Source: Alnus glutinosa (Eukaryota; Streptophyta; Magnoliopsida; Fagales; Betulaceae). Taken from it: a DNA stretch of 64,000 nucleotides. A program made the translations under genes and the position numbers. Location: positions 26,748,628 to 26,812,627 of the forward strand of contig NC_084897.1 of the NCBI RefSeq assembly GCF_958979055.1, given 5' to 3'. How positions within the stretch are numbered: the first letter of the stretch is position 1; each line of letters opens with the position of its first letter. Under the pieces are notes generated by a model. The model saw nothing but the letters and a program-made list of their open reading frames with translations, was not told the origin of the DNA and did not search any database. Positions 23,194 to 35,104 of this stretch are shown piece by piece.

Positions 23194-23775
23194 ATGATCG
23201 GATTTGATTAACATAAATGCATTAGAACAATTTTTTTTCTCTCTCTAAATGACTTTCTCAACACAATTTATTAAACTAGCATACGTTTATTATGCTTACA
23301 AATGTCAAATTAATAAATTAAATTAAAGGACATCCTTCTCAAAAATTTGTTCAAAGTATTATTTATTATTTATACAGTTTCACAGTCGACTACCGAAAAT
23401 AATTATGTGAAAATATAATTAAATCCGACTAATTACTTTAGCTCAAAAGTTAGTAAGTTGTTACTGTTCTCACCATATATATATATATATATAAATTGAC
23501 TCCAACTTTGGAATGCAAAAGCTCTTAAAAAGAAAAAAAAAAATATTTAAATTGAATAAAAAAAAAAGATACTAAAATGGTAAAAGGGGAGGGTGGCCAT
23601 TTTGAGTGCAACAGAAGAAGGTTAAAATGGTAAAAGGAGGGTGGCAAAATACGTAGTTTGGACAGAAAAACGAGGATACTTAGAATAGCAAAGGAGTGAA
23701 AAAATGGTGGTTAAATGGGGATTTGGGACGTGGGGTTCTAGAACCAGAGCCCCATCCAGATTCTTTCTGACATCA
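23194..23775. other. AT-rich spacer upstream of the 24724 gene
   Basis: Contains a TA microsatellite near 23475-23492 and two close copies of a block around AATGGTAAAAGG(G)GAGGGTGGC at about 23575-23600 and 23625-23645. No gene is seen. Confidence 0.45.
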
Positions 23776-23907
23776 TATATAAGCAGATCTTCTGTATCTC
23801 TCATTTCCTTTATTTTCTTCCTCATCTCTCTCCCTTCTCCGAAAACCCTAATTCAAAGTCTCTCTCTTTGTCTCTGTCTCGTCTGAGACAGTAAACAAGA
23901 TCGGCAG
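23776..23907 (+). promoter_or_regulatory. TATA box and first leader exon of the 24724 gene
   Basis: TATATAA at 23776-23782 is followed about 30 bases on by a CT-rich leader containing AAAACCCTAA (about 23841-23850), a telo-box-like motif. A good splice donor (GGCAG/GTAATT) follows base 23907, so an intron in the 5' UTR is likely. Its acceptor is uncertain: candidates are after 24656 or 24681. Confidence 0.55.
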
Positions 23908-24723
23908 GTAATTATGCGACCTTTCTCTTCCTCGTGGTTCGAGCATAGCACTGTTTTTGTTTTTTTGGATTTTTTTTTTTTTTTTTTTTAAGAAAAATTT
24001 TGAAAATTCATTGTAATGGCGCATGGGCTGTCACTGATTTAAATAATTATGTGAAATCGAGCTCGTAGCGTGCTAGATTGTTGTTGTTTGTGATCTGATT
24101 CTTTGTGTTCGATCGTAATCTCAATGAGAAATTGGGAATTCGATGCTTTGCATGATAACTGGTGTGTAACTGAATCCGTGCATGTTTGCAAGTCTGAATT
24201 CTGTTGTGCTTTCGATCTTTGGTGAATTGGATGTTGTTGATGCTCTGTTTGGTTGTCGAGAAAATTGAGACTTTGTAGGTTTTCATTTTTGTCTTCCAAT
24301 GAAAACTGCATTCAGCTAAAATACTTGTGTGAGATTAGGTTGAGTTTGTTCTTGCTCTGATCCTTTTGGAAGCCAAGATATCTAGATACGAGGTTGTGAA
24401 TTTGAATTTCGTTTTTTATTCGTTGATGTTCTTTACAACCAGAAAAAAAAAAGAAGGCGTCTTTGTATCTCGATTCAGTCTCGAAATTGTGTTGTATTTA
24501 ATGTTGGATTTGGATAAAGTGTGTAGAAATCTAGGTGGGTTTTCAAAATTTTCAAGATCAGTACAAGTTTCATTATAGATTATTAGATTTGGTATTGGAT
24601 TGATACTGACGGTGTAACTTTTAATGTTTGTTTTAGCCTGAATGTAAATGGAGCAGTCGGTTTATCCATGTGAAGAATTATTCAGCTGTTGGGTGTGAAG
24701 CAAAATAATAAATAATAGGAATA

Positions 24724-25899
24724 ATGGAGGCTAACATATGTGATGTCAATCACTTGGATGCCGATGTCCTTTTGCCTCCTCGAAAACGACTGCTTGCTGG
24801 ATTGAAGAAGCAAAGCTCGAAAGCTGATGGTGCTTCACGTCTCTCACTAGTTGCTTCTCCTTCTGCATCAGCTTCTGCATCTGCTTTCGCTTCTGCTTCT
24901 GCTTCTGCTTCTGCTCCTGCTTGTGCTCCGTCTTCTGCTGCTTTAAGTGACTTTGAGATCCGTCTGAACAATCTATTGAGTTCTCATTCAAGTCATCCTA
25001 ACCTTACACCAGAGGAAATAGTAGAGGCCTCAAAATCAGCAGCTATTGCTGCAGCTAAGGCTGCAGAGGTTGCGAGAGCTGCAGCTGAAGAGAAGGCTGC
25101 AATAGCGTCAAAAGCAATGGCTGCGGTCAAGAGTGCTTTAGATTTGGTTGCCTCATTTTCTGAAGAGGCAGCCTGTAAGGAAAGATCCCTGAAAAAGAAT
25201 AAGCTGAAGAAGCATCTCCCAGTTCAGCTCTTGTATAAAAAATACCAACCAGTCGAAAATAATAGGACAGATGAAGAGTTGGCCCGTAAGTTGCATCGAG
25301 CTATAAACAGCTCCCCAAGAATCTCAAAGAATTCTTCAAGTTCTGAGTGGAAGGGTCATAAACACAAGAAGCCTAAAACCTCAGCAAGTTCCGAGAAAAG
25401 CAGGGTATGCAATGGGGGTATTTTATTGGAAATACACCCCCCATCTACGTCCAATGGTCATGCTGTTTCAGGCAAGATCAACTCTGACAGCTCCATCCGG
25501 GAGTCATACACACTTGAAGCAGATGAAAAGGACTGCAGGTCTGATAAAGCTAGCCGACTAGAGATGGATAATGGGGAAGCAGAATCAAGTCAGCCAAGGG
25601 ATAAAACTTCGGAAGATGTGTGTACCACCGGTAAAAAAAGGGGAAGGGTGAAGCTAAAAAGGTTGCCCTTAAGCATTTGTACCTATAGGGATCGGGCAAA
25701 CCCCAAGGAAGAGATGAATGTAAGAAGCTCCCCCATGACGGAGAACAAAATGGGAAGCCCTACTGCTGGTGGTATGCCCTTATTTTCCATGGAGCCTTCA
25801 GCTGATGGTGTAATCCCAATTGGGGCCACACCAGTGTGGAAATGCCAGGGGTTCAAAGCACCAGCATGTGTCAAACAAAATAAAGTCCTGCAGTCATGA
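24724..25899 (+). CDS. uncharacterised plant Ala/Ser-rich basic protein (At4g35510-like by position)
   Basis: A single coding exon gives 391 residues; the function is not known to me. Near the N-terminus, residues 16-30 read LLPPRKRLLAGLKKQ, a compact basic motif. Residues about 44-72 form a Ser/Ala repeat written by a TTCTGC-type hexanucleotide microsatellite. Residues about 92-150 form an Ala-rich, charged probable coiled coil, followed by a lysine-rich patch (SLKKNKLKKH) and a TDEELARKLHRAI segment. The C-terminal half is polar and disordered-looking, with KKRGRVKLKRLPL as a possible nuclear localisation signal. No signal peptide, membrane span or zinc-binding cysteine pattern is visible. 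From memory, the Arabidopsis gene between SRPK and MLH3 is labelled 'PHD finger-like', but I see no PHD finger here. Confidence 0.8.
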   Translation: MEANICDVNHLDADVLLPPRKRLLAGLKKQSSKADGASRLSLVASPSASASASAFASASASASAPACAPSSAALSDFEIRLNNLLSSHSSHPNLTPEEIVEASKSAAIAAAKAAEVARAAAEEKAAIASKAMAAVKSALDLVASFSEEAACKERSLKKNKLKKHLPVQLLYKKYQPVENNRTDEELARKLHRAINSSPRISKNSSSSEWKGHKHKKPKTSASSEKSRVCNGGILLEIHPPSTSNGHAVSGKINSDSSIRESYTLEADEKDCRSDKASRLEMDNGEAESSQPRDKTSEDVCTTGKKRGRVKLKRLPLSICTYRDRANPKEEMNVRSSPMTENKMGSPTAGGMPLFSMEPSADGVIPIGATPVWKCQGFKAPACVKQNKVLQS

Positions 25900-27872
25900 T
25901 GTTCAAATTGTAATGTGATGGCAGGTGGCTACTGTGATAGAAGTTGATAGCTGAGGTAGGATTCATGGTGCTCTTTTTATAGAAACGGCTTCATTTGATT
26001 TGTCTTTTTGCTCATTTTTTCCTGGCTTTGTAATGAACTTGAACTGACTGAATGTAAATTTAGATATTTAATTGCTTGCATCCGTGATTTACAGAATAGC
26101 AAAGCTTGAAGTTAAGATACGAGTGATGCAATAAATTGGATGGAATTTGTTGGCATGTTGCATATCCATCCTGCACTTAGATCTTATTATAAATGAACAA
26201 TATAATGCTAGCGTCTTTGGTAGTGTAATTTTTGGCAACTTGGAACTTTTTTCTTCCTTCTATATACTAAAAGCTATTCATGAAATTTTTACAATGGAGT
26301 AATTCCATATGATGGTATGTGTTGCTGCCATAGTAAGTACAGTAATATTAGAAATGGAAACACCTGTAATAATATACAATTTTAATGAACTTTTAACAGT
26401 GTTGATCTGAACTCGGATTTGCTCAAGTCTCTATTTCTTTGTACCTTTTTATATGACTGGAGGAATACTCTTGAAAACCTTTATTCTATTTCTTTTTAGC
26501 ATTGCCTCCCACTTTTACACCTTTGATTGTAATTTTAGAAAGACTTTATTGTAATTTTATTTTAGCACCGCCTTCCACTTTTACACTTTTGATTGTAGTT
26601 TTAGGACAAGTCTGTGTATACCTTTCCCGTGTGCCTGACTTTTGTCTCATTTTCTTTTGATAAATTTTTTGTATTACTTTATAATTTATTTATTTATTTT
26701 TGTTAATTTCATATGCTGTGAAATATTTCTCAGAAATGATATTAATGAGCTGATCTTGGAAATCCTCTCATTTGATAGAGAAGGTAACAACGGAGACAAA
26801 AATATAAGGATCTATGGACTCTAATCTTAAGCTTGTTAACAGAAAGCTCAGACCCTTTGAATGCTCGCCCATTGCACCAGTTATGGATGCACCAAGATTT
26901 TTCATCTAAAGGAGATAAAACCACTGCCTCTGTTGTCACTCTGGTACACTTTTTCCTTGAGCGTTACTCCTAAAGACTAGAGAGAGAATGAAGAATGAAT
27001 GTTTCCGGCAAGACCAACTCAGCCTGAAATTATTGGTTGCAGCAGGAGATAGAAGAGGACATTTGTGGCTCAGATAATCTTTTTTGTGTTTGAATAAAAA
27101 AAGAACAGAAAATAAAATTGTGTAATATAAGATCGAAGTTTTTCAAATCTATTAAATTGACGTGTGTTCAAAATACATATGAGCATCGCATGCATGTTTA
27201 GTAGATCGAGCATATAATTGTATTTTAGATAGGAGTAACTCCGCTCCCATTCAACATTCACCGGTTTCCTCCAATTTTAAATGACATGAACGGCGTGTGT
27301 TTAAAATTTAATGCTCAATTTTTTGTCACTCTAGTCAATTCAAACTAACGCGAATAAGGTAATTGATGCTCCCAAACTGGCCAGACGCCATGGCAACGTT
27401 ATGTCAACCAATTCGGTAGGGGTAGAACAAAAATTTTAAGTAAAATAGACAAAGTTTATATTTTTATCTCACAATACTAACGTATAATCACAACCAACTC
27501 TTTGATCAATCATATATATATATAAAAGTTGGTTGAAACGGTCATGCACTCATGCAGAATAAAATATGATAAATATAAGGATGTAATCGAGCCGATTATT
27601 GAATATTCAGGTTTTGTTAATTTTATTTTATTTCAAATATAAGTTGAGTTTGAACTTATCACCGAGTTAAATAATTTGTTCAAGTTGGCTAATTTATTTT
27701 TAAATGAACTCGAACTTCTTTACTAACTGAAAATTAACACTTTTTTTTTTTTTAACTTATTTTCATTATTTGTATAAAGCAAATATAATGATTTTTTTTT
27801 TCTCGTAAATTCATAATTAGTTAATTAATTACTGTTAATATTTTATCGGTTGAGTAATGAATTGACGGCTCT
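25900..27872. other. 3' flank and AT-rich spacer
   Basis: Holds the 3' UTR of the 24724 gene and AT-rich DNA without a supported gene. A local tandem duplication is visible: a block reading GC(C/T)TCCCACTTTTACAC, TTTGATTGTA, TTTTAG occurs at about 26497-26546 and 26564-26605. Confidence 0.45.
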
Positions 27873-27880
27873 CGCCGAAT

Positions 27881-28069
27881 AGGACTTAGATCCTCTCCAG
27901 TTGAGAGAAACGGGAGAGGAGTCGGTCATTTATATTGAGGGGTATTTTAATAATTTTATATAGAGGGATATTTTAATAATTTTATATAGTACAAAATTAC
28001 TAAAATACCCATTAACCTAAATAACTGACTCCTCTACCGTTGAAGTACAACCAGAGAGGATGCTAATTC
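27881..28069. mobile_element. 189-bp MITE with 8-bp target duplication
   Basis: Flanked by exact CGCCGAAT at 27873-27880 and 28070-28077. The left end reads AGGACTTAGATCCTCTCCAG and the right end, reverse-complemented, GGAATTAGCATCCTCTCTGG. The inside holds a tandem doublet of a block reading GAGGG(G/A)TATTTTAATAATTT. The 8-bp duplication would fit hAT, but the termini are not typical, so the superfamily is left open. Confidence 0.65.
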
Positions 28070-28077
28070 CGCCGAAT

Positions 28078-28557
28078 GTATCTTCCCCTCTTAAGTCTTA
28101 ATCGCCGTCCTCTAGTCCTCTTGTTTGTATGTTGGGGGTAATACTAGGTATTCCTTCTTCCCATCCTCTTCCTATATCTTCCCCAAACTACCCTTGGCTC
28201 TAACCCCGTCATTGACAAAAATAGTGGGAGCTTCATTTTATAATGATTGGCGTGGCAAAAGCCAAAAATAGTGGGCGTCAGATTGCATTTTAAACACGTG
28301 GCATTCACCTACGTTTAAAATGGGAGGACAGCCCTCCGGTTTAGGATAAACATTTTAATATTTTTCAAATTAGGATGTCTACGATTATTTGAAAATACGT
28401 AATTGTGAGAAATTACTTATGAGATTTATCTGACCAAATAAAAATTGGGCAGTTCAATTATTTATCCAGTCAAGTGAATGTCATAAGTGATATCTCACAA
28501 TCTCAATTTTGGACAAATAATTATAAATGATCCCGATCTAATTTTTTTTTTTTTTTT
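28078..28557. other. spacer
   Basis: AT-rich, no gene supported. It ends in a poly(T) run immediately before the foldback element. Confidence 0.4.
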
Positions 28558-29180
28558 GACAATTGCTCCATTGGTTCATGTGGTATGCCATAATTATTTT
28601 TCATTCCCTATGGTTTAAAAAGTTCATGGGAGGTCCTTGTGGTAAGCAATAATTACAAATCGATCAGTGACGTCAAATTCCGTTAAAATTTTTGACAGAT
28701 TCTGTTAAATGCCACTTCAGCGCCACTTCAGACCAATAAGAATGCGACACGTGTCCATCTTAATAAAAAAATTATTAAAATAAATAAATACACTTATTTT
28801 TCTTTTAAAAAAAATCAAATTTGAAAAAAAGAAAAAAAAGAAAAAAAGAAAAAAGCAAGGGGTGGCTAGGCCCCCCAAGCCTATGGGGGTGGTTAGGGAC
28901 CCCTTGCTTTTTTTTGTTTTTTTTTTTTAAATTTTTTTTTTTTAAAAATAAGTTTATTTATTTATTTATTTTTATTAAGATGGACACGTGTCGCATTTTT
29001 ATTAGTTTGACGTGGCGCTGACGTGACATTTAACAGAATCTGTCAAAAAATTTAACGAAATTTGACGTCAGTGATTGTTTTATAATTATTGCTTACCACA
29101 AGGACCTTCTATGAACTTTTTAAACCATAGGGAGTGAAAAATAATTATGGCATATTATAGGGATCAATGGTTTAATTATC
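28558..29180. mobile_element. foldback transposon with arms of about 225 bp
   Basis: The left arm (28558 to about 28785) and right arm (about 28957-29180) are long inverted repeats. Matching blocks include CCATAATTATTTTTCA, CCCTATGGTTTAAAAAGTTC, GGTCCTTGTGGTAAGCAATA, TTGACAGATTCTGTTAAATG and GCGACACGTGTCCATCTTAA. The centre holds a second, smaller GC-rich hairpin (AAGCAAGGGG ... CCCCTTGCTT, about 28854-28910). No protein is encoded. Each arm carries the 10-bp palindrome GACACGTGTC, which contains a G-box core. Confidence 0.8.
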
Positions 29181-31948
29181 TCTTTTTTTTCTTTTTCTTT
29201 TTTCCTAAAAATTGGTTGGAAGAACAAATTATAAAAAATCCGAATATGTTTACATCACCCCATTATGCACGAAACAGCAACGGCCAACGAGACAAGTTCT
29301 TATTAGCTGGAAATACGGCCATGATATCAAAAGGAAATATCTTACGTATTATTATAATTGAATAAATTTGACACAAGAAACAACGTTGGCTTGGCTTTTA
29401 CCGGGTCTTAGCTACAGCTGGAATGGAAGTGATTGTGGAGTTTTTATTTACGTCAAACAAAAAGGATGAGATTCAGAGGAATTCTTAATAATACGAGAAG
29501 AAAGCGATGGACACGTCACACATCTATTCTTTCTTTCTTGTCTTTAATTTGCTATAATTTTGTTTGTTTCCCCTTACGTTATCTGATAGAGTGTATGGCG
29601 CAGATGCCATGTTCAGAATTTGGGACAATCTTTAATTTAATGGATGACTTCCCCATTTATGGTCAAATTTATGCTCGTTGCAACGGCATACACCATATGG
29701 CGTGAGAAAAATGTTTAATTATTCTACAAGGACGCTTTGAGCATCACTTCTCAGATCTTGTATTGGGTTAGGACCAAAGTTAATTTCGTGCAAGTGGAGC
29801 TGACAATTTTTGATAAGAACTCAACAACGAAATTAGTGAGTTAGGGTTGAGTGGTTTGACCCGTTTAGTTTAAGGAAATTGTTTAGGGTTGGTCTATATA
29901 GTCTTATACCCATGCTTTGGCATGACCTGAACCCGACATGCGATATTTGGGGTTGACAATTTTTTATATGACCTACGAATTTGACATTTGGGTTAAAGGG
30001 TTTAACCTATTTAATTAAATGGGTCGGGTTAAATTTTGTCTATATAGTTTTATACTCCTGCTTCAACATGACTAAAAACCCGATATGTAAATACAAATTG
30101 CTATCCTTATTTCAAACGGGCTTTCTGGCCTTTTGCTTTGTTCACTGTTGGCACAATGGCATGCCATACATGTTTGAGAGTTCTGATGTCACTTCTTTGG
30201 GCCCTTTTTTATTCATTTTATTTTCGTTTTTTTAAAAAAAAAAAAAGAAAAAAAAGAAAAAAAAGAAAAAATTGGGGTGGGGGAGTTTGGTTTGATTATT
30301 AGTTGGTTTAGTTTTTATTATGAAGAAGAAAAAGAAATTTCCACAAATTGGTTATCCGTCAATTGAATATTTAAATCTTGGCCCACTTCTCACTTCTGAT
30401 GAAATGGGTAAGAATAAGACTTGAGATATGGCAGGATGGATCAGAATTCAAGAAGCACCACATCTTCGTGAAAGTGATGTCATGCAAGTTGCCTCACGTC
30501 CCCACTGCCAACTCTCTCATGTCTCATCCCCCTCATCACATGATTCACATGCCATCATCTTCCATTGCCACTGCAACATTTCTTTCATCTTCTTTATTAG
30601 TTGCAGTTTCATTCCGGGTTAACTTAACAACGATTCCCTACAAGTTGATTGTTTGAATCACACGCAATTTGAACAGTCTTTACAAAAAGGATAGCTAGGT
30701 GTGAGGCTCACCTGTTTCGGGTAACTTATGATGCAGGGCCCCAAACTTGCCATTTCTATGAAACTACCCAAACTAAAACTAATTTTAAGAAATCTAAATT
30801 CAGGTTCACTTTTTTTTCATCTACTATTGGACTCCCAAACAAAAGTTATCATCATGACTTTGATTGTTGATATGCATACCGTTAAGGATTCGGTTTTCAG
30901 TAATTTGATTATTAGATTGCTAATAATTCAGATAAAAATATGAGAGTCTTTTATAGAGTTCACCTGCTTGAATAGGGAGCAGACTATCAGAGACCTGCTC
31001 GGACAGATGAGCCCCATAAAAACTCTTACATTTTATAGAATCCTTATCATACGGTTAAACTAGTGCAAACCAAATTTAGATAATCTTCGCCGCAAAAGTC
31101 ATTCAAAATAAGGCCGAGAATCGAGATGATTTACTCCGCTAGTTGATGGTGTCATGTTGGTGTCTGGACTTCAATTTAGTTAGGTGTCAAATGATTTCAC
31201 TATATTTAGCGGGCTAACACATATGGACCCACAATCAGGAATCTAAGAGGTATGAAAACGAGTAGATTATTGGATTTTATTTTCTTCCTGGTTGGTTAGA
31301 AGTTAGAACATTATCAATTATTGGGTACCATTGGATCAGCTAATTAATGTGGGTGTTGCGTTGCAAGGGCATCATGGGCATGAATGACGTGTGCATGGAG
31401 CCAGATTATAAGAAGCAGAGGAGTTGATGATGGAGAAGCAGCAGCAGCAGCAGCAGAGAAGTTTGGTGAAGTTGTTTCGTATAAAGCTATATCCTTTACC
31501 TTTATCTTTAGCCATTAGCCCTAGTTTTCCACTCATCAACTTTGTTAGGAAGATGAGGGAGTTATAATTCAAACAAACACCATTAAAATAGGAAAATAGG
31601 CATATGAATTACTATTTTATCACCCTGTTATTTGGTTTTTTGAAGTTCCTGACAGATGTTTATGGTGCAATGCAAAAAAATATTACTCATGAATGTTAAA
31701 TTAGTTTAAACAGGTGAACACAACAGATATCCAGTGTTCTGGTCAGCTATGGCACAAGCCACCAGAATATCTATAAACGCAGTCCAATCTCTCTCGCAAG
31801 AATCATTACTATTTTACATGTTATAGAGTCAATAAAAAAATTATTAGAAGTGTAACAAAACAAAAAGTAGATCACAATCAATAGTCATACAGGTGGAGGG
31901 AGGGACTCCAAAAACAGTGCGGCTGTACCAACACTTTTAGTCCCTTCT
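29181..31948. other. gene-poor spacer with degenerate repeats
   Basis: No gene is supported; the open frames lack recognisable families. Bases about 29803-30080 hold two degenerate copies of a block with TTGACAATTTTT, TTTAACC or TTTGACCCG, and TCTATATAGT, probably an old transposon end. A (CAG)5-type repeat sits at about 31437-31455. Confidence 0.4.
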
Positions 31949-33136
31949 TCACTTGCCCACCTTAATCTTAAGGTTGCCCATCCCAACATTCAGCTTTCCC
32001 AGACTAGCTTCATTCTTCATCTCATCCTGAGTTGAGTTCCTGAGATTCAGCCATGGGTGTTGCAGACACTGCTGAGCAGTTGGTCGCTTCTCAGGCGCAA
32101 AATCAAAAATTGGACAAAGAAACTCTGCAAATTCACATGCATCATTCTCTGAAAATTTGTATTTATCAACCAGCAATCGATCGAGCGGCCAGAATTTCAG
32201 CCTCCGAATCCTCTTTAGATCCCCGTGCCTGTCGAAGAAATCTTTGGACCTTGCTCCTCCAATGGCTACCTGCCCACCCAAGCACAAGAGAGAAATCAAA
32301 ATCAAAGTTATTGGATAACTATGTAAGGGTAGAGGCATAATAATGTGCTTACCTTTCGAGGCATCTTTCCAAGGAGTTCCATCATTAAAGCAAGGTGATC
32401 CTGAAACCAATCAAATGAAAAGTTCCACTAAATTGCTATATAAAAAGGTTCACAGAGAGAATATTTTAACATCAACATGGCTAATTTACAGAATGTTCTA
32501 CTTAATAATAACTAAACATCGAGTTTAGCATTTAGATGATCAATCATTAATAACAGTGGATAAGGGGAGAGTGATTCAATGGCTTGCCTTTTTAGATCAT
32601 TCCAAGGAAGTTATTAGGTGGGCATCAACAACGCAAAAATAACGGTCACCATACGATAATGGAATGGAAATTTATTCTTGAATTTTATATACTGTTGCTA
32701 CAGAAACCTATACTTCAGTAAAAAAATGCATATCAATTATCTTATAACCTAATTTCACTCATTCTTGAAATATATGCTCTACATAGACAGAAGCCCAAAG
32801 TCCAGTACAAACTTGCGTATCAATAATCAAACATGTTTTTTTTTATGTTTGCTTATCTTCCATACACCCACCAAATATGCCATGCCTGAAAAGGAACCTA
32901 AGTCCACTTCAACATAAATATATATTATATAGATGTTATATTTTCTGAGATATTTATCTTCCCATCCGCCACCCATGCCCTCTGGCTGCTATTTCCACTG
33001 CAAGGAGCCAGGGAGCATTATGAAAATTAGTACATATGGATTATACTCTAAGTTCATCACTTGAACAAAGAACATGATGCCTAACTAAAATGGGAGAAGA
33101 AGAATATAACTCAAATTTCATATTAGCTGGATATTA

Positions 33137-33203
<67 letters not shown>

Positions 33204-34839
33204 GAAGTATTGCATTATAATTTCCAATATCCTTCATCTTAGTGTTCCTTTATTTGCTATTTCCATTTATAACTTCAAAGACAAATCATGAATCCAGTTG
33301 AACTATCTGTTCCTAATTTCCATGGTGCAGCAGATTATAATGGATCAAACAAACTAGACGAAAGGCAAAACCATCCTACCTCATCCTCGCCAAAGCCTTG
33401 CCCACTACTAGGAGTAAACAACATGTCCCCAGTCGCAAGTTCAAAGGCAGTGCATGCAAACGACCACATGTCAACAGAGGGGGAATAGCCAGCTTGTAGT
33501 ATTACTTCAGGAGCTCTATACTGCCTAGTTTGGATTTCTTCTGCAAACTGCTTATTGGCCCAACATGCATTTCCAAAATCCACAACCTTGCATCTCATAT
33601 CAATCCCATCTAGGGTTCTCTCACATTTTGCAGCTCCTCCTCCCATGGAAGCTCTTCTTTCAGATATCTTCAATACTGCTCTTCTTGCCCTCCTTTTCAA
33701 CTTTTTTTCAACGATACTCATGGTAACTCCACCATTTGGGTTCCCTTCAGGCCTTTCAAGAATTGGCGTGAGCCCAGACCTAACTGGGTCTTTCGTAGGA
33801 TCAATGGTGGAAAAGAGAAGAATATTTTCAGGTTTCAGGTCACAGTGGATAATACCAAGTTCTCTATGCAAGTAATCCAGACCCATCAAAATGCACTTGC
33901 AGATCTCCCTAACTTTATTCAATCTGAGGCCTTTGTATCGGTTATGCCTGATCAGCCGGAGTAAGCTATCACCAAGAAATTCCAGGACCATGCATAGATG
34001 CTGCCCATTTGGACCCGTATGCTTAAAGTGGTCGATGAGTCGCACAATACATTTAGAATTTGAGGGATCACCATTGGCGACAACCGAAAGGACTTCAATC
34101 TCATGAAGGGCAGCTTGAGCAAATTGGGCAGCACTTTTCTGGATCTTGAGAGCCACAAATTGCTGACCAAAAGAAGAAGGAAAAAAAATTAATGAAACTA
34201 AAATAGACACAGTTTTTTTTTTTGATAAGTAATGTCAATTCATTAATAAAGCGTAGAGGGACACAACCATAATACACATGAAGTATACAAGAGTGCCCCT
34301 AATAGGAACGAACAGAAAACAAATTTAAAAAATCTGAATAATATTAGTAAAAAAAAATAAAATTGCTTTCACATACATTTTGCATCACGGGACAACAATC
34401 TATTATGCATGCGTGTGAGGAAACTGTCTGATATACCACCGGACAAGTTTACAACAAAAAGTTGGGTATTCAGATCAATTGGCACCGCAACTAGATTGGA
34501 TCATTTTAACCACTCAAATCCTCAAACCTGCTTTAAACTTTAACACCCAGTTTATGTCATGTCATGCCTATATATATTATAAAACCAACAGGTGATTGCA
34601 ATTTTTTTTTTTTTGTCCGTGATAAATAGGGAAAGAATGAACATTTCTCTGGCAAAAATCAAGTCCATACAAATACAGACAAATATGATCTAAAAATCAA
34701 TAAATTCCAAAAGCTTTGATGACCCAATATAAGATTTCACACAGTCATAGATAACGTGTGATGAATACAAAACAAGATAGATATGTAGATTTCAAGGAAG
34801 ATCAATCCAGAAAACATGGAAACAATCCAAACCCAATAG

Positions 34840-34886
<47 letters not shown>

Positions 34887-35104
34887 GAAAATTGAATCAG
34901 AAGAAATGAAAGGGAACGTACAGAGGTGTGAGTGTCGTAGGCAAGCCAGACGGTAGAGAACTGACCCCAACCAAGCTTCCTCTGAGCGATGTAGCGGCCA
35001 CCGGCGAACTGATCCCCAACTCTAACGGCGTGGTACCCTCCTTTCCTATACGACTCCATTCCCTCCTCGTCTTCCTCCGACCCTGATGACGACGAACACG
35101 ACAT
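31949..35104 (-). CDS. SRPK-type SR-protein kinase
   Basis: Serine/threonine kinase of the SRPK family, expected to phosphorylate RS domains of splicing factors. Four coding exons (34922-35104, 33380-34162, 32353-32400, 31949-32269) give 444 residues, typical for plant SRPKs. The glycine loop is at 45-53 (GWGQFSTVW), the catalytic Lys at 67 (VALK), and HCDLKPEN at 167-174 with the usual SRPK Cys in place of Arg. DFG is at 256-258 and APE at 278-280. Between the HCD and DFG motifs lies the family's long basic insert (about residues 182-250, KKLKRRARRA). The N-terminus is acidic Ser-rich (SCSSSSGSEEDEEGME). It corresponds by position to Arabidopsis At4g35500 (from memory). The first intron holds a 44-base A/T homopolymer and a LINE tail; intron 2 holds a long AT microsatellite. 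Confidence 0.93.
33139..33200. repeat. (TA)n microsatellite in SRPK intron 2
   Basis: About 31 TA units, essentially uninterrupted, within the intron between exons 33380-34162 and 32353-32400. Confidence 0.9.
34209..34310 (-). mobile_element. LINE 3' tail fragment in SRPK intron 1
   Basis: On the minus strand it reads AGGGGCACTCTTGTATACTT, then CATGTGTATTATGG, then ends CATTACTTATCAAAAA with a poly(A) run. That is the common 3' end of plant L1-type LINEs. It is strongly 5' truncated. No flanking duplication was established. Confidence 0.65.
34841..34884. repeat. 44-base poly(A) run near SRPK exon 1 donor
   Basis: An uninterrupted A run on the plus strand (T run in the transcript) starting about 37 bases inside intron 1 of the SRPK gene. 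The exact length is prone to assembly error. Confidence 0.85.

Noticed and set aside
33139-33200. AT repeat as a regulatory element
   Set aside because: A simple (TA)n microsatellite inside an intron; no evidence for function.
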